DNA from: Paraburkholderia sp. BL10I2N1
Lineage (GTDB): Bacteria > Pseudomonadota > Gammaproteobacteria > Burkholderiales > Burkholderiaceae
NCBI RefSeq assembly: GCF_004361815.1
Contig: NZ_SNWA01000002.1
Span: 496,001-560,000 of the forward strand
Length of the DNA: 64,000 nucleotides
Direction: 5' to 3'
Below the pieces are notes generated by a model. It ran no database searches and was not told the origin of the DNA. It saw nothing but the letters and a program-made list of their open reading frames with translations. The translations under genes were made by a program, and so were the position numbers. This document shows positions 8,995 through 17,712 of the stretch, in pieces. Position 1 is the first letter of the stretch. Every line of letters begins with the position of its first letter.

Positions 8995-9402
8995 TAGCAG
9001 CCCGGCGAAGGTACCCTCTTCATCGATCCACGATGCCACATCGACCGCCAGGTGGCTTGTTTCCTTGTTTTCAGCCAGCGCGCGCGCAATCTCGATTCCA
9101 TAGATCACGCCCATCGCGCCGTCGAGCCAGCCACCCGTCGGTTGCGTATCGGTGTGCGAGCCGATCACAAGCGCCGGCCCGCTCTTGCGGGAACGTCCGA
9201 ACACCGTGCCCACGCCGTCAATGACAGCATCCAGCCCCGCGTCGGTCATGCGCTCGACAAGCCAGCGACGCGACTCCATATCGACAGGCGAAAGCGCCAG
9301 ACGCACGACGCCTGGCCCGGTCGCGCCGAAGCTGCGCAACTGCTTGAGATCGTCCAACAACCGTTCCGGATTGATCTTCAGCACTGTCATTCCTCTGTTC
9401 AT

Positions 9403-9855
9403 TGTTCACGCATGTCGCCGGGCTCACGTCGATACGGGCAATCGGGCTCGCACCTTCCAGATCGAGAGCTTACACGGCCTCGCTGCACGTCCTGCCGGAG
9501 CGCGGCGCTCCACCTCAAAGCCCGCACTGAACCTCGTGACGCAACCATTCGTGTGATATAGGCGACAACCGATATTTACTTCGGCATGCCAATTAATATA
9601 CTTCGAGGAATTACCGGCACATTAACCGATGCTCCGTCCCGCCGAGGCTCAAGTCGCATCCGAATGCGCCGTATAAACGACGCCCGCCGCGCCGGCACGA
9701 ACCGGCATGGGTCCGTTTGCTGCACGGCGCCGCTCTTCAAGGGCCGTGCCCACAACAATCCGTGATGAGGAATGGATGAGAAGATGTAACGACGAATGGA
9801 AGCGGAAGCTGCCGGCAACACGTTGCGACAGCTTCCGTCCACGTCGATTGTGCGT
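9403..9855. other. intergenic region, no gene recognised
   Basis: This 453-base stretch lies between the interrupted amidohydrolase and tRNA-Val. The part around 9585-9605 is AT-rich and may hold a promoter. No frame looks protein-like. Confidence 0.35.
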
Positions 9856-9932
9856 TGGTAGGCTCGATTGGACTCGAACCAACGACCCCCACCATGTCAA
9901 GGTGGTGCTCTAACCAGCTGAGCTACGAGCCT
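9856..9932 (-). tRNA. tRNA-Val (GAC)
   Basis: The cloverleaf is complete: acceptor stem AGGCTCG pairs with CGAGCCT, the D arm is GCTC/GAGC, the anticodon stem CCACC/GGTGG encloses the loop TTGACAT with anticodon GAC, and the T arm GTTGG/CCAAT encloses TTCGAGT. The 3' ACCA is encoded in the gene. Length is 77 nt. Confidence 0.95.
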
Positions 9933-10053
9933 GTTGAGGCGCGGATTATAGAGACTCCGCAATCGTCACACAAGCCCCCGGCGACCTATGCGCTTTCGAG
10001 CCGGTCCCGTTCGACGGCGGGAACCTGCGCACGCCCCGGATCAGATAAAAGCA

Positions 10054-10911
10054 TTACGCCTGATCGTAGCGATAAACACCCCGGCCAGCTTTGCGTCCCA
10101 GATGACCCGCCGCGACCAGTTCCCGCAACAGTGGACAGGCGCGATACTTCGAATCGCCGAAGTCTTTCAGGAAGACATCGAGGACCGACAGGCAGACGTC
10201 AAGCCCGATCAGGTCCGCAAGCGCCAGAGGGCCGATCGGGTGATTCGCGCCGAGACGCATCCCCGCGTCGATCTCCTCCGCCGTAGCGACGCCTTCAGCC
10301 AGCACGAAGAACGCCTCGTTGATCATTGGCACGAGAATGCGGTTCACCACGAAACCCGGGGAATTCTTTACGCTGATCGGTGACTTGTCGAGCTTCACCG
10401 TCATTTCGCGCACGGCTTCGACAGTGTCGGCGCTCGTCTGCACACCACGAATGATTTCGACCAGCGGCAACAGCGGCACCGGGTTGAAAAAGTGCATGCC
10501 GATAAAGCGCGACGAATCGGCTAACGTCGCACCGAGCGCCGTGATCGAGATCGACGATGTGTTCGATGCAATGATCGCGTCCGGGCGTGCCACCGATTCG
10601 ATCTGCCGCAGGATACGAATCTTCAGTTCGGTGTTTTCCGTGGCCGCTTCGATCACGAGGTCGACGGTAGCGAGCCGCTGATAGTCAGTCGACGTTTCTA
10701 TGCGCGAGAGAGCGGCATCGCGCACCGCCGCGTCCAGCTTGCCCTTCGCGACCAGCCGTTCGAGGCTGCCGGTCAACGTGGCCACGCCTTTCGCGAGTGC
10801 GGCTTCGGTGACATCGATCAGAACCGCCTTGAACCCTGCGACGGCAACGACCTGAGCGATGCCGTTGCCCATCGTGCCTGCACCGATAATCCCAACGGAG
10901 TTGATTGCCAT
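10054..10911 (-). CDS. 3-hydroxybutyryl-CoA / 3-hydroxyacyl-CoA dehydrogenase
   Basis: A 285-residue NAD-dependent L-3-hydroxyacyl-CoA dehydrogenase. The Rossmann motif GIIGAGTMGNGIAQ lies at residues 7-20. NTSSISITAL (about residue 116) and the catalytic MHFFNPVPLLPLVEII segment (about 139) contain the His of the His-Glu pair. NSPGFVVNRILVPMINEA (about 182) and a C-terminal domain ending GRKAGRGVYRYD are typical of the short, single-function form. It oxidises 3-hydroxyacyl-CoA to 3-ketoacyl-CoA in beta-oxidation or short-chain (PHB-related) metabolism. It lies downstream of the acyl-CoA dehydrogenase on the same strand, across a gap of about 140 bases. Substrate chain length cannot be told from sequence. 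Confidence 0.93.
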   Translation of the reverse strand: MAINSVGIIGAGTMGNGIAQVVAVAGFKAVLIDVTEAALAKGVATLTGSLERLVAKGKLDAAVRDAALSRIETSTDYQRLATVDLVIEAATENTELKIRILRQIESVARPDAIIASNTSSISITALGATLADSSRFIGMHFFNPVPLLPLVEIIRGVQTSADTVEAVREMTVKLDKSPISVKNSPGFVVNRILVPMINEAFFVLAEGVATAEEIDAGMRLGANHPIGPLALADLIGLDVCLSVLDVFLKDFGDSKYRACPLLRELVAAGHLGRKAGRGVYRYDQA

Positions 10912-11049
10912 GGCTATTCCTTTTCAGCGACGCAATGTATTGCGCTTGTTGAAGGTTCTCGAATATAGCAGCAATGCCCTGGTCGCCTCCGATACACTTC
11001 ACCGGGCAGGATTGTTTGCGCGGCGGAGACATGATTGCTGGTCCCGCCG

Positions 11050-12840
11050 TCAGAACTGATCTTCCGCCAGCGCCAGCACCCCCTCGCCGCCCTTCGCCGT
11101 CACGATCGACGCTTCGAGCGCCGTCGCCTGCGGCAACACGTGTTCCGCGAAGAACTGCGCGGTCGCGATCTTCGCGCCGTAAAACGACGGATCTTCCGAC
11201 TGCTTTTGCGCCGCCACCTGCAGCGCACGCGCCATCTGCCAACCGCCCAGCACGATCCCCGCGAGCTTCAGATACGGCACGCTACCGGCAAACACCGCGT
11301 TCGGATCGGTCTTCGTGTTCGCAACCACGAAATCAACCGCTGCCGCCAGCGAGCGATGTCCCTGCTCGAGGTAGCGCTTCATCGAACGGAACGCCGCGCC
11401 CTCGTGCCGCCCGAGCGCCTCGATCGTCTGCGCAACATCAGCCAGCAGCGCCTTCGCCACCGCGCCGCCGTCGCGCACCGTCTTGCGGCCGATCAGGTCG
11501 TTCGCCTGAATCGCCGTCGTGCCTTCGTAGATCGGCAGGATGCGCGCATCGCGGTAGTACTGCGCCGCGCCCGTTTCCTCGATGAAGCCCATGCCGCCGT
11601 GCACCTGCACACCCAGGCTCGTCACCTCGAGCGACAGCTCGGTGCTCCAGCCCTTCACGACCGGCACGAGGAATTCATAGATGGCCTGATGTTCGGCGCG
11701 CTTCGCCGCATCCGCATGACGGTGCGCGATGTCGCAATGGGCGGCTGCCACGTAGGCCAGCGCGCGCGAGCCTTCGGTGAGCGCGCGCATCGTCGCGAGC
11801 ATCCGGCGCACGTCCGGATGATGGATGATCGACACCGACTGCTTCGCGCTGCCGTCGACCGGGCGGCTTTGCACGCGCTCCTTCGCATACGCGGCCGCCT
11901 TCTGGTACGCGCGGTCCGACACGCCCACGCCCTGCATGCCCACCGCGAAGCGCGCCGCGTTCATCATGATGAACATGTACTCGAGGCCGCGATTCTCCTC
12001 GCCGATCAGGTGGCCGACCGCGCCGCCGTGATCGCCGAACTGCAGCACCGCCGTCGGGCTCGCCTTGATGCCGAGCTTGTGTTCGATCGACACGCAATGC
12101 ACATCGTTGCGCTCGCCCGCCGTGCCGTCCTCATTGACGATGAACTTCGGCACGATGAACAGCGAGATGCCCTTCACGCCTTCGGGCGCATCGGGCGTGC
12201 GCGCGAGCACGAGATGGACGATGTTCTCCGCCATGTCGTGCTCGCCCCACGTGATGAAGATCTTGGTGCCGAAAAGCCTGTACGAACCATCGCCCTGCGG
12301 CTCGGCGCGCGTGCGCACCAGCGCCAGATCGGAGCCCGCCTGCGGCTCGGTGAGGTTCATCGTGCCGGTCCATTCGCCCGAGATCAGCTTCGGCACATAG
12401 GTCTGCTTCTGCGCTTCGGTGCCGGCGGTGAGCAGCGCTTCGATGGCCCCGTCGGTCAGCAGCGGGCACAGCGCGAACGACAGGTTCGACGCGTTGAGCA
12501 TCTCGATGCATGCCGTGCCGATCAGCTTGGGCAGGCCCTGGCCTTCGTAGTCGACAGGATGTTGCACGCCCTGCCAGCCGCCTTCGGCGAACTGACGGAA
12601 GGCGTCCCTGAAGCCGGGCGTGGCGGTGACGTTGCCGTCGCGCCAGCTGCTCGGGTTGCGATCGCCTTCGACGTTCAGCGGTGCGAGCACCTCGCCGCAC
12701 AGTTTCGCGGACTCTTCGAGGACCGCCTGAGCGGTGTCGAGGTTGGCGTCCTCGAAGCCCGGCAGGGCGGCGACGGTGTCGAGGCCGGCCAGCTCCTTCA
12801 TCGTGAACAGCATGTCTTTTACGGGTGCGGTATAAGTCAT
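11050..12840 (-). CDS. acyl-CoA dehydrogenase, long (596 aa) FadE/DmdC-type
   Basis: A 596-residue flavoenzyme introducing the 2,3 double bond in acyl-CoA. The start MTYTAPVKDMLF is preceded by AAGGAG. Family motifs are present: LTEPQAGSDLALV, the FAD-binding FITWGEHDMAEN, NAARFAVGMQGVGVSDRAYQ, and the C-terminal GGMGFIEETGAAQYYRDAR with ILPIYEGTTAIQAND, where the catalytic glutamate of this class (in YEGTT) is seen. The extra C-terminal domain of about 130 residues distinguishes it from the 380-residue enzymes and is shared with 3-methylmercaptopropionyl-CoA dehydrogenases and broad-range beta-proteobacterial acyl-CoA dehydrogenases. With the hydroxyacyl-CoA dehydrogenase downstream and the ligase across the divergent gap it forms a fatty-acid or aliphatic-acid degradation group. 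Confidence 0.92.
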   Translation of the reverse strand: MTYTAPVKDMLFTMKELAGLDTVAALPGFEDANLDTAQAVLEESAKLCGEVLAPLNVEGDRNPSSWRDGNVTATPGFRDAFRQFAEGGWQGVQHPVDYEGQGLPKLIGTACIEMLNASNLSFALCPLLTDGAIEALLTAGTEAQKQTYVPKLISGEWTGTMNLTEPQAGSDLALVRTRAEPQGDGSYRLFGTKIFITWGEHDMAENIVHLVLARTPDAPEGVKGISLFIVPKFIVNEDGTAGERNDVHCVSIEHKLGIKASPTAVLQFGDHGGAVGHLIGEENRGLEYMFIMMNAARFAVGMQGVGVSDRAYQKAAAYAKERVQSRPVDGSAKQSVSIIHHPDVRRMLATMRALTEGSRALAYVAAAHCDIAHRHADAAKRAEHQAIYEFLVPVVKGWSTELSLEVTSLGVQVHGGMGFIEETGAAQYYRDARILPIYEGTTAIQANDLIGRKTVRDGGAVAKALLADVAQTIEALGRHEGAAFRSMKRYLEQGHRSLAAAVDFVVANTKTDPNAVFAGSVPYLKLAGIVLGGWQMARALQVAAQKQSEDPSFYGAKIATAQFFAEHVLPQATALEASIVTAKGGEGVLALAEDQF

Positions 12841-13265
12841 CGCGCGTCTCCTTCGTGTGTTTTGGATGAGTATATGCGTCGCGCGGCGAATCTGGCGCTT
12901 GCACAACGTGATCCGGATGCCTCATCGTAACGGGCGCGCCGGCCATGCCCAATATCCAAACCTGCCCTTTCATTGACAAAATCTGCCGCTTTGCAGGAAC
13001 CCTCCGGGCGACGACCGAACGCGATTGCCTGCATCCTGGCCTTGGCGGGTTTTGTCAATGAATCGGCCTGGCCTGCCAGTGTCGCGGCTACCCTGTTTCA
13101 GTAGAATGAGTCGCAAGAGGCAACGCCCCGCAGATCTTCGCAATCTGCGGCAAAGACCTGATCGGATCCGACGTGCTAAAGGCGCTGCAAGTGCTGAACG
13201 CGCTGAAGGAACCCTGTCCCGCCTCAACAGAATTGAGACTGAACGCTCAGTCAGGAGACTTACCG
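12841..13265. promoter_or_regulatory. divergent control region with a 13-bp perfect inverted repeat
   Basis: This 425-base gap separates the divergent acyl-CoA dehydrogenase and acyl-CoA ligase genes. TTCATTGACAAAA at 12969-12981 is repeated in inverse orientation as TTTTGTCAATGAA at 13050-13062. The arms are 68 bp apart and similarity continues past the arms. The left arm contains TTGACA, a good -35 element. The rest holds no recognisable gene. Confidence 0.4.
13237..13252. promoter_or_regulatory. palindromic operator candidate (TetR-type) before the acyl-CoA ligase
   Basis: GACTGAACGCTCAGTC has perfect 6-bp arms (GACTGA/TCAGTC) around ACGC. It lies immediately upstream of the ligase's AGGAG. 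The ACTGAACG-type palindrome resembles sites bound by TetR-family repressors of acyl-CoA metabolism. No tetR gene is in the window. Confidence 0.5.
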
Positions 13266-14903
13266 ATGAACCTCGTCGGCCAGATGATGTATATGCCCCT
13301 ATTGCTTTCCTCGCTGCTTCAGCAGGCGGCACGGCATACCGGCAGCGTCGAGATTGTGTCGCGCCGGGTCGAAGGCGACATCCATCGCTACACCTATCGG
13401 GACTGCCACGCTCGCTCGATGCAGTTGGCCAACGCATTGACGAGCCGCGGCATCGTCGCGGGCGACCGCGTCGGAACCCTCGCGTGGAACGGCTATCGCC
13501 ATATGGAGTTGTACTACGGCGTTGCCGGTATCGGCGCCGTTTGCCACACGATCAATCCACGCCTGTTCCCCGAGCAGATCGCTTACATCATCAATCATGC
13601 GCGCGACCGGTTGGTCTGCTTCGACATGTCGTTCGCTCCTCTCATCGAGCAGATTGCGCACTTGTGTCCACAGGTCGAAACGTGGATGATGCTGTGCGGC
13701 GAGGCCGCGTTGCCGCCATCGTTCGCGGTGCCGCTCGAGAGCTATGAGTCTTTTATCGATGGGCAGCCTCAGCACTTCGTCTGGCCTCAGTTCGATGAAC
13801 TGCAGGCTGCGGTCCTCTGCTACACATCGGGCACGACCGGCAACCCGAAGGGCGTGCTGTATTCGCATCGCTCGCTCACGCTGATGGCTTACGCCTCCGT
13901 GTCACCGGATGCGCTCTGCCTGTCCGCGTGCGATGTCGTCTCGCCCGTGGTTCCGATGTTCCATGTGAACGCCTGGGGCTTGCCGTTTTCAGCGCCTATG
14001 GTCGGCGCGAAACTGGTCCTGCCGGGACCGAAGCTCGATGGCGAGTCCCTGTGCACGTTGTTCGAACAGGAAGGCGTGACTGTCTCGGCGGGCGTGCCGA
14101 CCATCTGGCTCGGACTTGTGGATTACATGCGCCGCACCGGCAAGCGCAACCCTCTCTTCAAGCGGGCGATCGTCGGTGGCGCCGCGTGCCCGCCGCAACT
14201 GGCCACGTCGATGCGCGAATGCGGCATCGACACGATCCACGCGTGGGGCATGACCGAGCTGTCGCCGCTTGGCACGGTCTGTTCGCCCTCGCCCGGTTAC
14301 GCCAGCAAGTGCGCCGACGAGCAGGCGCGCATCGACGCAAAACAGGGCCGCGCCATCGCCGGTATCGACCTGAAGATCGTCGGCTCCGGCGGCGAGGAGT
14401 TGCCGTGGGACGGCAAGTCGGCGGGTGACCTGATGGCGCGCGGCCACTGGGTGCTGGACCGCTACTACGGCGTGGACCAGTCGCCGCTCGAAGACGGCTG
14501 GTTTCCGACCGGTGACGTCGCGACGATCGACGCCGATGGCTATATGCAGATCACCGATCGAAGCAAGGACGTGATCAAGTCTGGCGGCGAATGGATCTCT
14601 TCCATCGAACTGGAAAACGTCGCCATGTCGCATCCGGAGATTGCCATGGCTGCCTGCATTGCATGCGAGCATCCGAAATGGGACGAACGCCCACTGTTGA
14701 TCGCCGTGCGACGTCCGGACAGTGCGTTGACCGCGGCAGAACTGTTGGCGTTCTACGACGGCAAGGTTGCGAAGTGGTGGATTCCCAATGACGTCATCTT
14801 CGTTTCCGAGCTGCCGCTGACCGCGACGGGAAAGTTGCAGAAGCTCACGCTCAGGCAGCGCTTCGGCAAGCACTACGTCGAGGGGTCTGCTCCGTCTGCG
14901 TAG
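13266..14903 (+). CDS. acyl-CoA synthetase (fatty-acid--CoA ligase, AMP-forming)
   Basis: A 545-residue adenylate-forming enzyme that activates a carboxylic acid to its CoA thioester with ATP. The start at MNLVGQMMYMPL follows AGGAG at 8 nt; an in-frame ATG 31 codons earlier has no such site. The core motifs are present: P-loop-like YTSGTTGNPKG (about residue 182), WGMTELSP (about 328), GWFPTGDVATIDADGYMQI, the hinge DRSKDVIKSGGEWIS (about 434) and the C-terminal lysine in TATGKLQK. The sequence pattern is that of medium- or long-chain enzymes. Its neighbours are the divergent acyl-CoA dehydrogenase and, downstream and convergent, an AraC regulator. A palindromic operator overlaps its leader. 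Confidence 0.92.
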   Translation: MNLVGQMMYMPLLLSSLLQQAARHTGSVEIVSRRVEGDIHRYTYRDCHARSMQLANALTSRGIVAGDRVGTLAWNGYRHMELYYGVAGIGAVCHTINPRLFPEQIAYIINHARDRLVCFDMSFAPLIEQIAHLCPQVETWMMLCGEAALPPSFAVPLESYESFIDGQPQHFVWPQFDELQAAVLCYTSGTTGNPKGVLYSHRSLTLMAYASVSPDALCLSACDVVSPVVPMFHVNAWGLPFSAPMVGAKLVLPGPKLDGESLCTLFEQEGVTVSAGVPTIWLGLVDYMRRTGKRNPLFKRAIVGGAACPPQLATSMRECGIDTIHAWGMTELSPLGTVCSPSPGYASKCADEQARIDAKQGRAIAGIDLKIVGSGGEELPWDGKSAGDLMARGHWVLDRYYGVDQSPLEDGWFPTGDVATIDADGYMQITDRSKDVIKSGGEWISSIELENVAMSHPEIAMAACIACEHPKWDERPLLIAVRRPDSALTAAELLAFYDGKVAKWWIPNDVIFVSELPLTATGKLQKLTLRQRFGKHYVEGSAPSA

Positions 14904-14912
14904 ACTTTTACG

Positions 14913-15911
14913 TCAGGCCGTCCTGCGATACGTCTGGGGTGTACTACCCGTCCAGTGCCGGAAGGCGCGGTGAAACGCGGTGGGGTCGTCGAAGCCGACG
15001 TCGTAGGCAATGGCCCCGATGGCGTCGGCCGAACGCGTGAGACGCTGAATCGCAATATCGCGGCGCACTTCGTCCTTGATCGCCTGGAACGTCGTGCCCT
15101 CAGCCGACAGCCGGCGGCACAGCGTGCGGACGGAGTAATGCAGGTCGTGCGCCACGACCTCGACAGTCGGCATGACCGGAAGGCAACCGGCGATGTACTG
15201 GCGAACCCGGTGGCAAACCATCTGCTCGGCAAACGATACGAAGATCCAGTCTTCCGGCGCACGCGACAGAAACGTCTTCAGATCGGACTTGCGCTGCCGG
15301 ATCGCCATGTCGAGGTAGTCGGCGTCGAAAGACATGATGGTTCTCGCGCAGCCGAACTGCACAGGCCCGGGGAAAAGATAGAGGTAGTCGCTCGCACGCG
15401 GCGGACGCACGAAATCGAACTCCACCTCGACAAGCGGAATCTTCTGCCCGATCAACCACGACGCCACGCCGTGCGCGAGCTTCAGCATCAGCTCGCGGCC
15501 CAGCACGCTGAGCGGTGGGCCGTCCGGATTCGCGGCCAGTTCGACGCGGCAGACATCGCCATCGCGTTGCGATCGGAAGTTGAACTCGTCAAGAAGCAGA
15601 TGCAGGAACTGGCCAAACCGGTGCAGCGCGACTTCCAGTCGCGGGGCATCCAGAAGGCTCAGACACAGATATTTAAGCGTGCCATTGCGCAGCGGCCGGC
15701 TGAAGATACCCGGCATTTCGTCGTCGAGCTCATTGGCAAGCCTGCGATAGAGCGTCGAAAACTGCTCCTGGGTCACCCGCGCGCCTGGCTCGTGCAGCAA
15801 TTCGTGCGGTATCCCCGACTGCTCTGCGAGACGCTCGACCGCAGCAGGGTCGGCGCCGGCGAGGAAGCCGTTGACGAGCGAGATAGGTACGGTGGCGGAA
15901 AGAGGATCCAA
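14913..15911 (-). CDS. AraC-family regulator with Arabinose_bd-type N-terminal domain (OruR/ArgR-like)
   Basis: A 332-residue transcription regulator. The N-terminal 200 residues match the domain that precedes the DNA-binding part in OruR-like AraC proteins: SIPLVNGFL-like start, RPLRNGTLKYLCLSLLDAPR near residue 72. The C-terminal 100 residues hold two helix-turn-helix units, with LHYSVRTLCRRLSAEGTTF near 258 and the signature IGAIAYDVGFDDPTAFHRAF near 302. It is convergent with the acyl-CoA ligase (9 bases between the genes), so it may regulate the fatty-acid genes, but target and effector are not shown by the sequence. Confidence 0.88.
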   Translation of the reverse strand: MDPLSATVPISLVNGFLAGADPAAVERLAEQSGIPHELLHEPGARVTQEQFSTLYRRLANELDDEMPGIFSRPLRNGTLKYLCLSLLDAPRLEVALHRFGQFLHLLLDEFNFRSQRDGDVCRVELAANPDGPPLSVLGRELMLKLAHGVASWLIGQKIPLVEVEFDFVRPPRASDYLYLFPGPVQFGCARTIMSFDADYLDMAIRQRKSDLKTFLSRAPEDWIFVSFAEQMVCHRVRQYIAGCLPVMPTVEVVAHDLHYSVRTLCRRLSAEGTTFQAIKDEVRRDIAIQRLTRSADAIGAIAYDVGFDDPTAFHRAFRHWTGSTPQTYRRTA

Positions 15912-16049
15912 GGTTCGATGCCGGCAGATCGCGAACGCCGTGCATTGACGGTCCGCGCGTGGCCTATTTTGTCATAGGTCGCCATCGAATGCGAATCTCG
16001 CGCGCACAGCCGACCGGCCGAGGTGCGGCAGGGCGTGGGACACCGGTTC

Positions 16050-16856
16050 TCATACGGTTCGCTGTATAGCGTGTTCGAAATCCTGTAAACGGCGGACTGA
16101 CGCCTGGTCGTTGCGGCATATTGCGATTATCTCGGCACTCGACGCCTCGTCGAAGGAGCGTCCGTCCCAGCCTCCGATCCAGGTGACTTCACGAAATCCA
16201 GCCGCATCGAGGTGGCGGGCAAGCACTGGCTGCGACATGAACCGCAGTTGGCTCCGACTGGTCAGGTGCACGCCTGCTTCGACGAAATCGTAGTGCGTGT
16301 CGAACTCAACGATTTCACCTCGAACCGAAGTGCATTCGTGGAATACCTCGACCTGACTGCCGTCGTCGGTGCGGATCGCGCGTCTGGAATGCTGCGCCGT
16401 CCATCCGAGCCACGGTTGAACCGCAGGGTTGCGGGTTTCGAACATGAATCGCCCGCCAGGCGAGAGACGCTCCCGAACCGCCCGCAGGGTTGCCGACACC
16501 TCGTCGTCGGTGAGAAGACACTGAAACGCATGCCCGATCATGGTCGCCACATCGAACGGCGTGTCGCCCGGCGCGGTGGCCGCATCTCCGACCAGCCAGT
16601 TCACCCTGTCCGCTCCGGCACGCCTGCGCGCATAGCCCAGCATCGCCGGTGACGGGTCGACCGCGACGACCTTGTGACCTCCGCTGGCCAAACGTACAGC
16701 GAAGACCCCGGTGCCACAACCTACGTCCAGCACGTATTTCGGCGGTGTCGCGATCTGCGCTTCATAGAACGTGAAATCATGATCGCCGGCGTTCAATAAA
16801 TCGTAGATACCGATTAGTCTGCTATCAGAGTAAAGGGTGTTTTCAGTTTCGCCCAC
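16050..16856 (-). CDS. class I SAM-dependent methyltransferase
   Basis: A 268-residue enzyme with the class I fold. Motif I is VLDVGCGTGVFAVRLA (about residues 42-57), followed by the acidic residue in VVAVDPSPAML (about 63-73), motif II GDAATAP and the post-motif MIGHAFQCLLTDDEV. Downstream, LSPGGRFMFETRNP is typical of Methyltransf_25/11 proteins. The substrate cannot be deduced. It stands alone between an AraC regulator and the LysE exporter, both in the same orientation, with gaps that suggest separate promoters. Confidence 0.85.
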   Translation of the reverse strand: MGETENTLYSDSRLIGIYDLLNAGDHDFTFYEAQIATPPKYVLDVGCGTGVFAVRLASGGHKVVAVDPSPAMLGYARRRAGADRVNWLVGDAATAPGDTPFDVATMIGHAFQCLLTDDEVSATLRAVRERLSPGGRFMFETRNPAVQPWLGWTAQHSRRAIRTDDGSQVEVFHECTSVRGEIVEFDTHYDFVEAGVHLTSRSQLRFMSQPVLARHLDAAGFREVTWIGGWDGRSFDEASSAEIIAICRNDQASVRRLQDFEHAIQRTV

Positions 16857-16923
16857 GCCTTTTCATCCTGTTGTTGTGTTGCTTTTTCTGCTGGACATCG
16901 CCTCTGTCGCTGCCGAAGCATGT

Positions 16924-17550
16924 TCAAGTCACGACGGCAATCAACGTTACCATCACGAGGACCACCGCCATTGACAGATTAAACAGTCGCGACGTTCCCG
17001 GTTCATGAAGAAAGCGGGACAGCGAAACGCCCGCCACCAGCCAGAACAAATGAATGATCACGATCATCAAGCTTAGCAGCGCTATTTTGACAACTGCGTC
17101 GAGGGTGTGGTTACCTGCGATGACGGTCGTTCCTGCAAACACGGCCGCAATCGCGAGATAGGCCTTGGGGTTTGCAACAGCCAGCAGAACGCCTCCGGTG
17201 AATGGCGGCGCTGCCAGTCGCCCTTTTTGTCGTTCAAGTGGCGGAGCAGTTGCGATCCTGTATGCCAGGAAAAGGATGTATGCGGCGGACACGACACTGA
17301 GTACCCGATCGCCATGCGGCACCGACGTCACCAGCGCCACGACGCCCATCGCCACCATCAGCAGCACCACGATCGTGCCCGCGATAAGACCGCCCGTGTA
17401 GCGAAGCGAGCGCCGAACCCCAAACGAGGCGCCGACCGCCGTCACGCTGATCGTCGAGGGCCCGGGGCTGCCCATGATGACCAGAGACGCGAGAATCAGG
17501 GCCGCCAAAGGTCGCCCTGTTTCCGACAGGGATGCGATCAGCCTTTCCAT
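16924..17550 (-). CDS. LysE/RhtB-family amino-acid exporter
   Basis: A 208-residue inner-membrane protein with six hydrophobic segments. I start it at MERLIASLSETG, which follows GGAGG, not at longer in-frame starts that reach into the divergent gene. The N-terminal MGSPGPSTISVTAVGASFGVR contains the family's conserved GPGP-like motif (GSPGP), and GVLLAVANPKAYLAIAAVF carries the conserved NPK. LysE/RhtB proteins export amino acids or derivatives driven by the proton gradient. It is divergent from an AraC regulator with a gap of about 160 bases, the usual arrangement for exporter and regulator. Confidence 0.88.
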   Translation of the reverse strand: MERLIASLSETGRPLAALILASLVIMGSPGPSTISVTAVGASFGVRRSLRYTGGLIAGTIVVLLMVAMGVVALVTSVPHGDRVLSVVSAAYILFLAYRIATAPPLERQKGRLAAPPFTGGVLLAVANPKAYLAIAAVFAGTTVIAGNHTLDAVVKIALLSLMIVIIHLFWLVAGVSLSRFLHEPGTSRLFNLSMAVVLVMVTLIAVVT

Positions 17551-17712
17551 CTGACCTCCTGCAGTTGTACGATTAAAACAACTGTAAGGTGCGGCCACAC
17601 AGCGAGTCTTGAACGATTGTGCGGGTCCGTCAATACCGTCCGTCATTGAAGCGATACGCACAACCCATCCGACGGAAGCTTGGTTCCTGTCGCACGACAT
17701 TCTGGAGGCAAC

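Larger units (their letters stand above)
6894..9402 (-). pseudogene. M20 Zn-dependent amidohydrolase (N-carbamoyl-amino-acid hydrolase / allantoate amidohydrolase type), split by IS630
   Basis: The N-terminal part (9402-8995) carries the metal motif GSHTDTQPTGG and the catalytic DEEGTF. The C-terminal part (7745-6894) carries HIEQG, HAGTTPM and the ligand region PSGAAHDAQ. Removing 7748-8994 plus one TA copy joins GLL to GSRCFVGDSVEES in frame and gives a 419-residue protein, the usual size of the hydantoinase/carbamoylase family. These dinuclear enzymes hydrolyse N-carbamoyl groups or allantoate in the cytosol. The insertion lies just after the catalytic glutamate, so neither half can be active. 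The start could also be four codons further in (MTVLKINPERL). Except for the IS the gene looks intact, which suggests a recent event. Confidence 0.9.

Noticed and set aside
9585..9605. AT-rich stretch next to tRNA-Val as a possible integration site
   Set aside because: No duplicate of the tRNA 3' end and no integrase gene in the neighbourhood.
11035..12930. Plus-strand frame of over 600 codons opposite the acyl-CoA dehydrogenase
   Set aside because: Composition dominated by Arg, Ala and His and no domain; mirror frame of a well-recognised enzyme.
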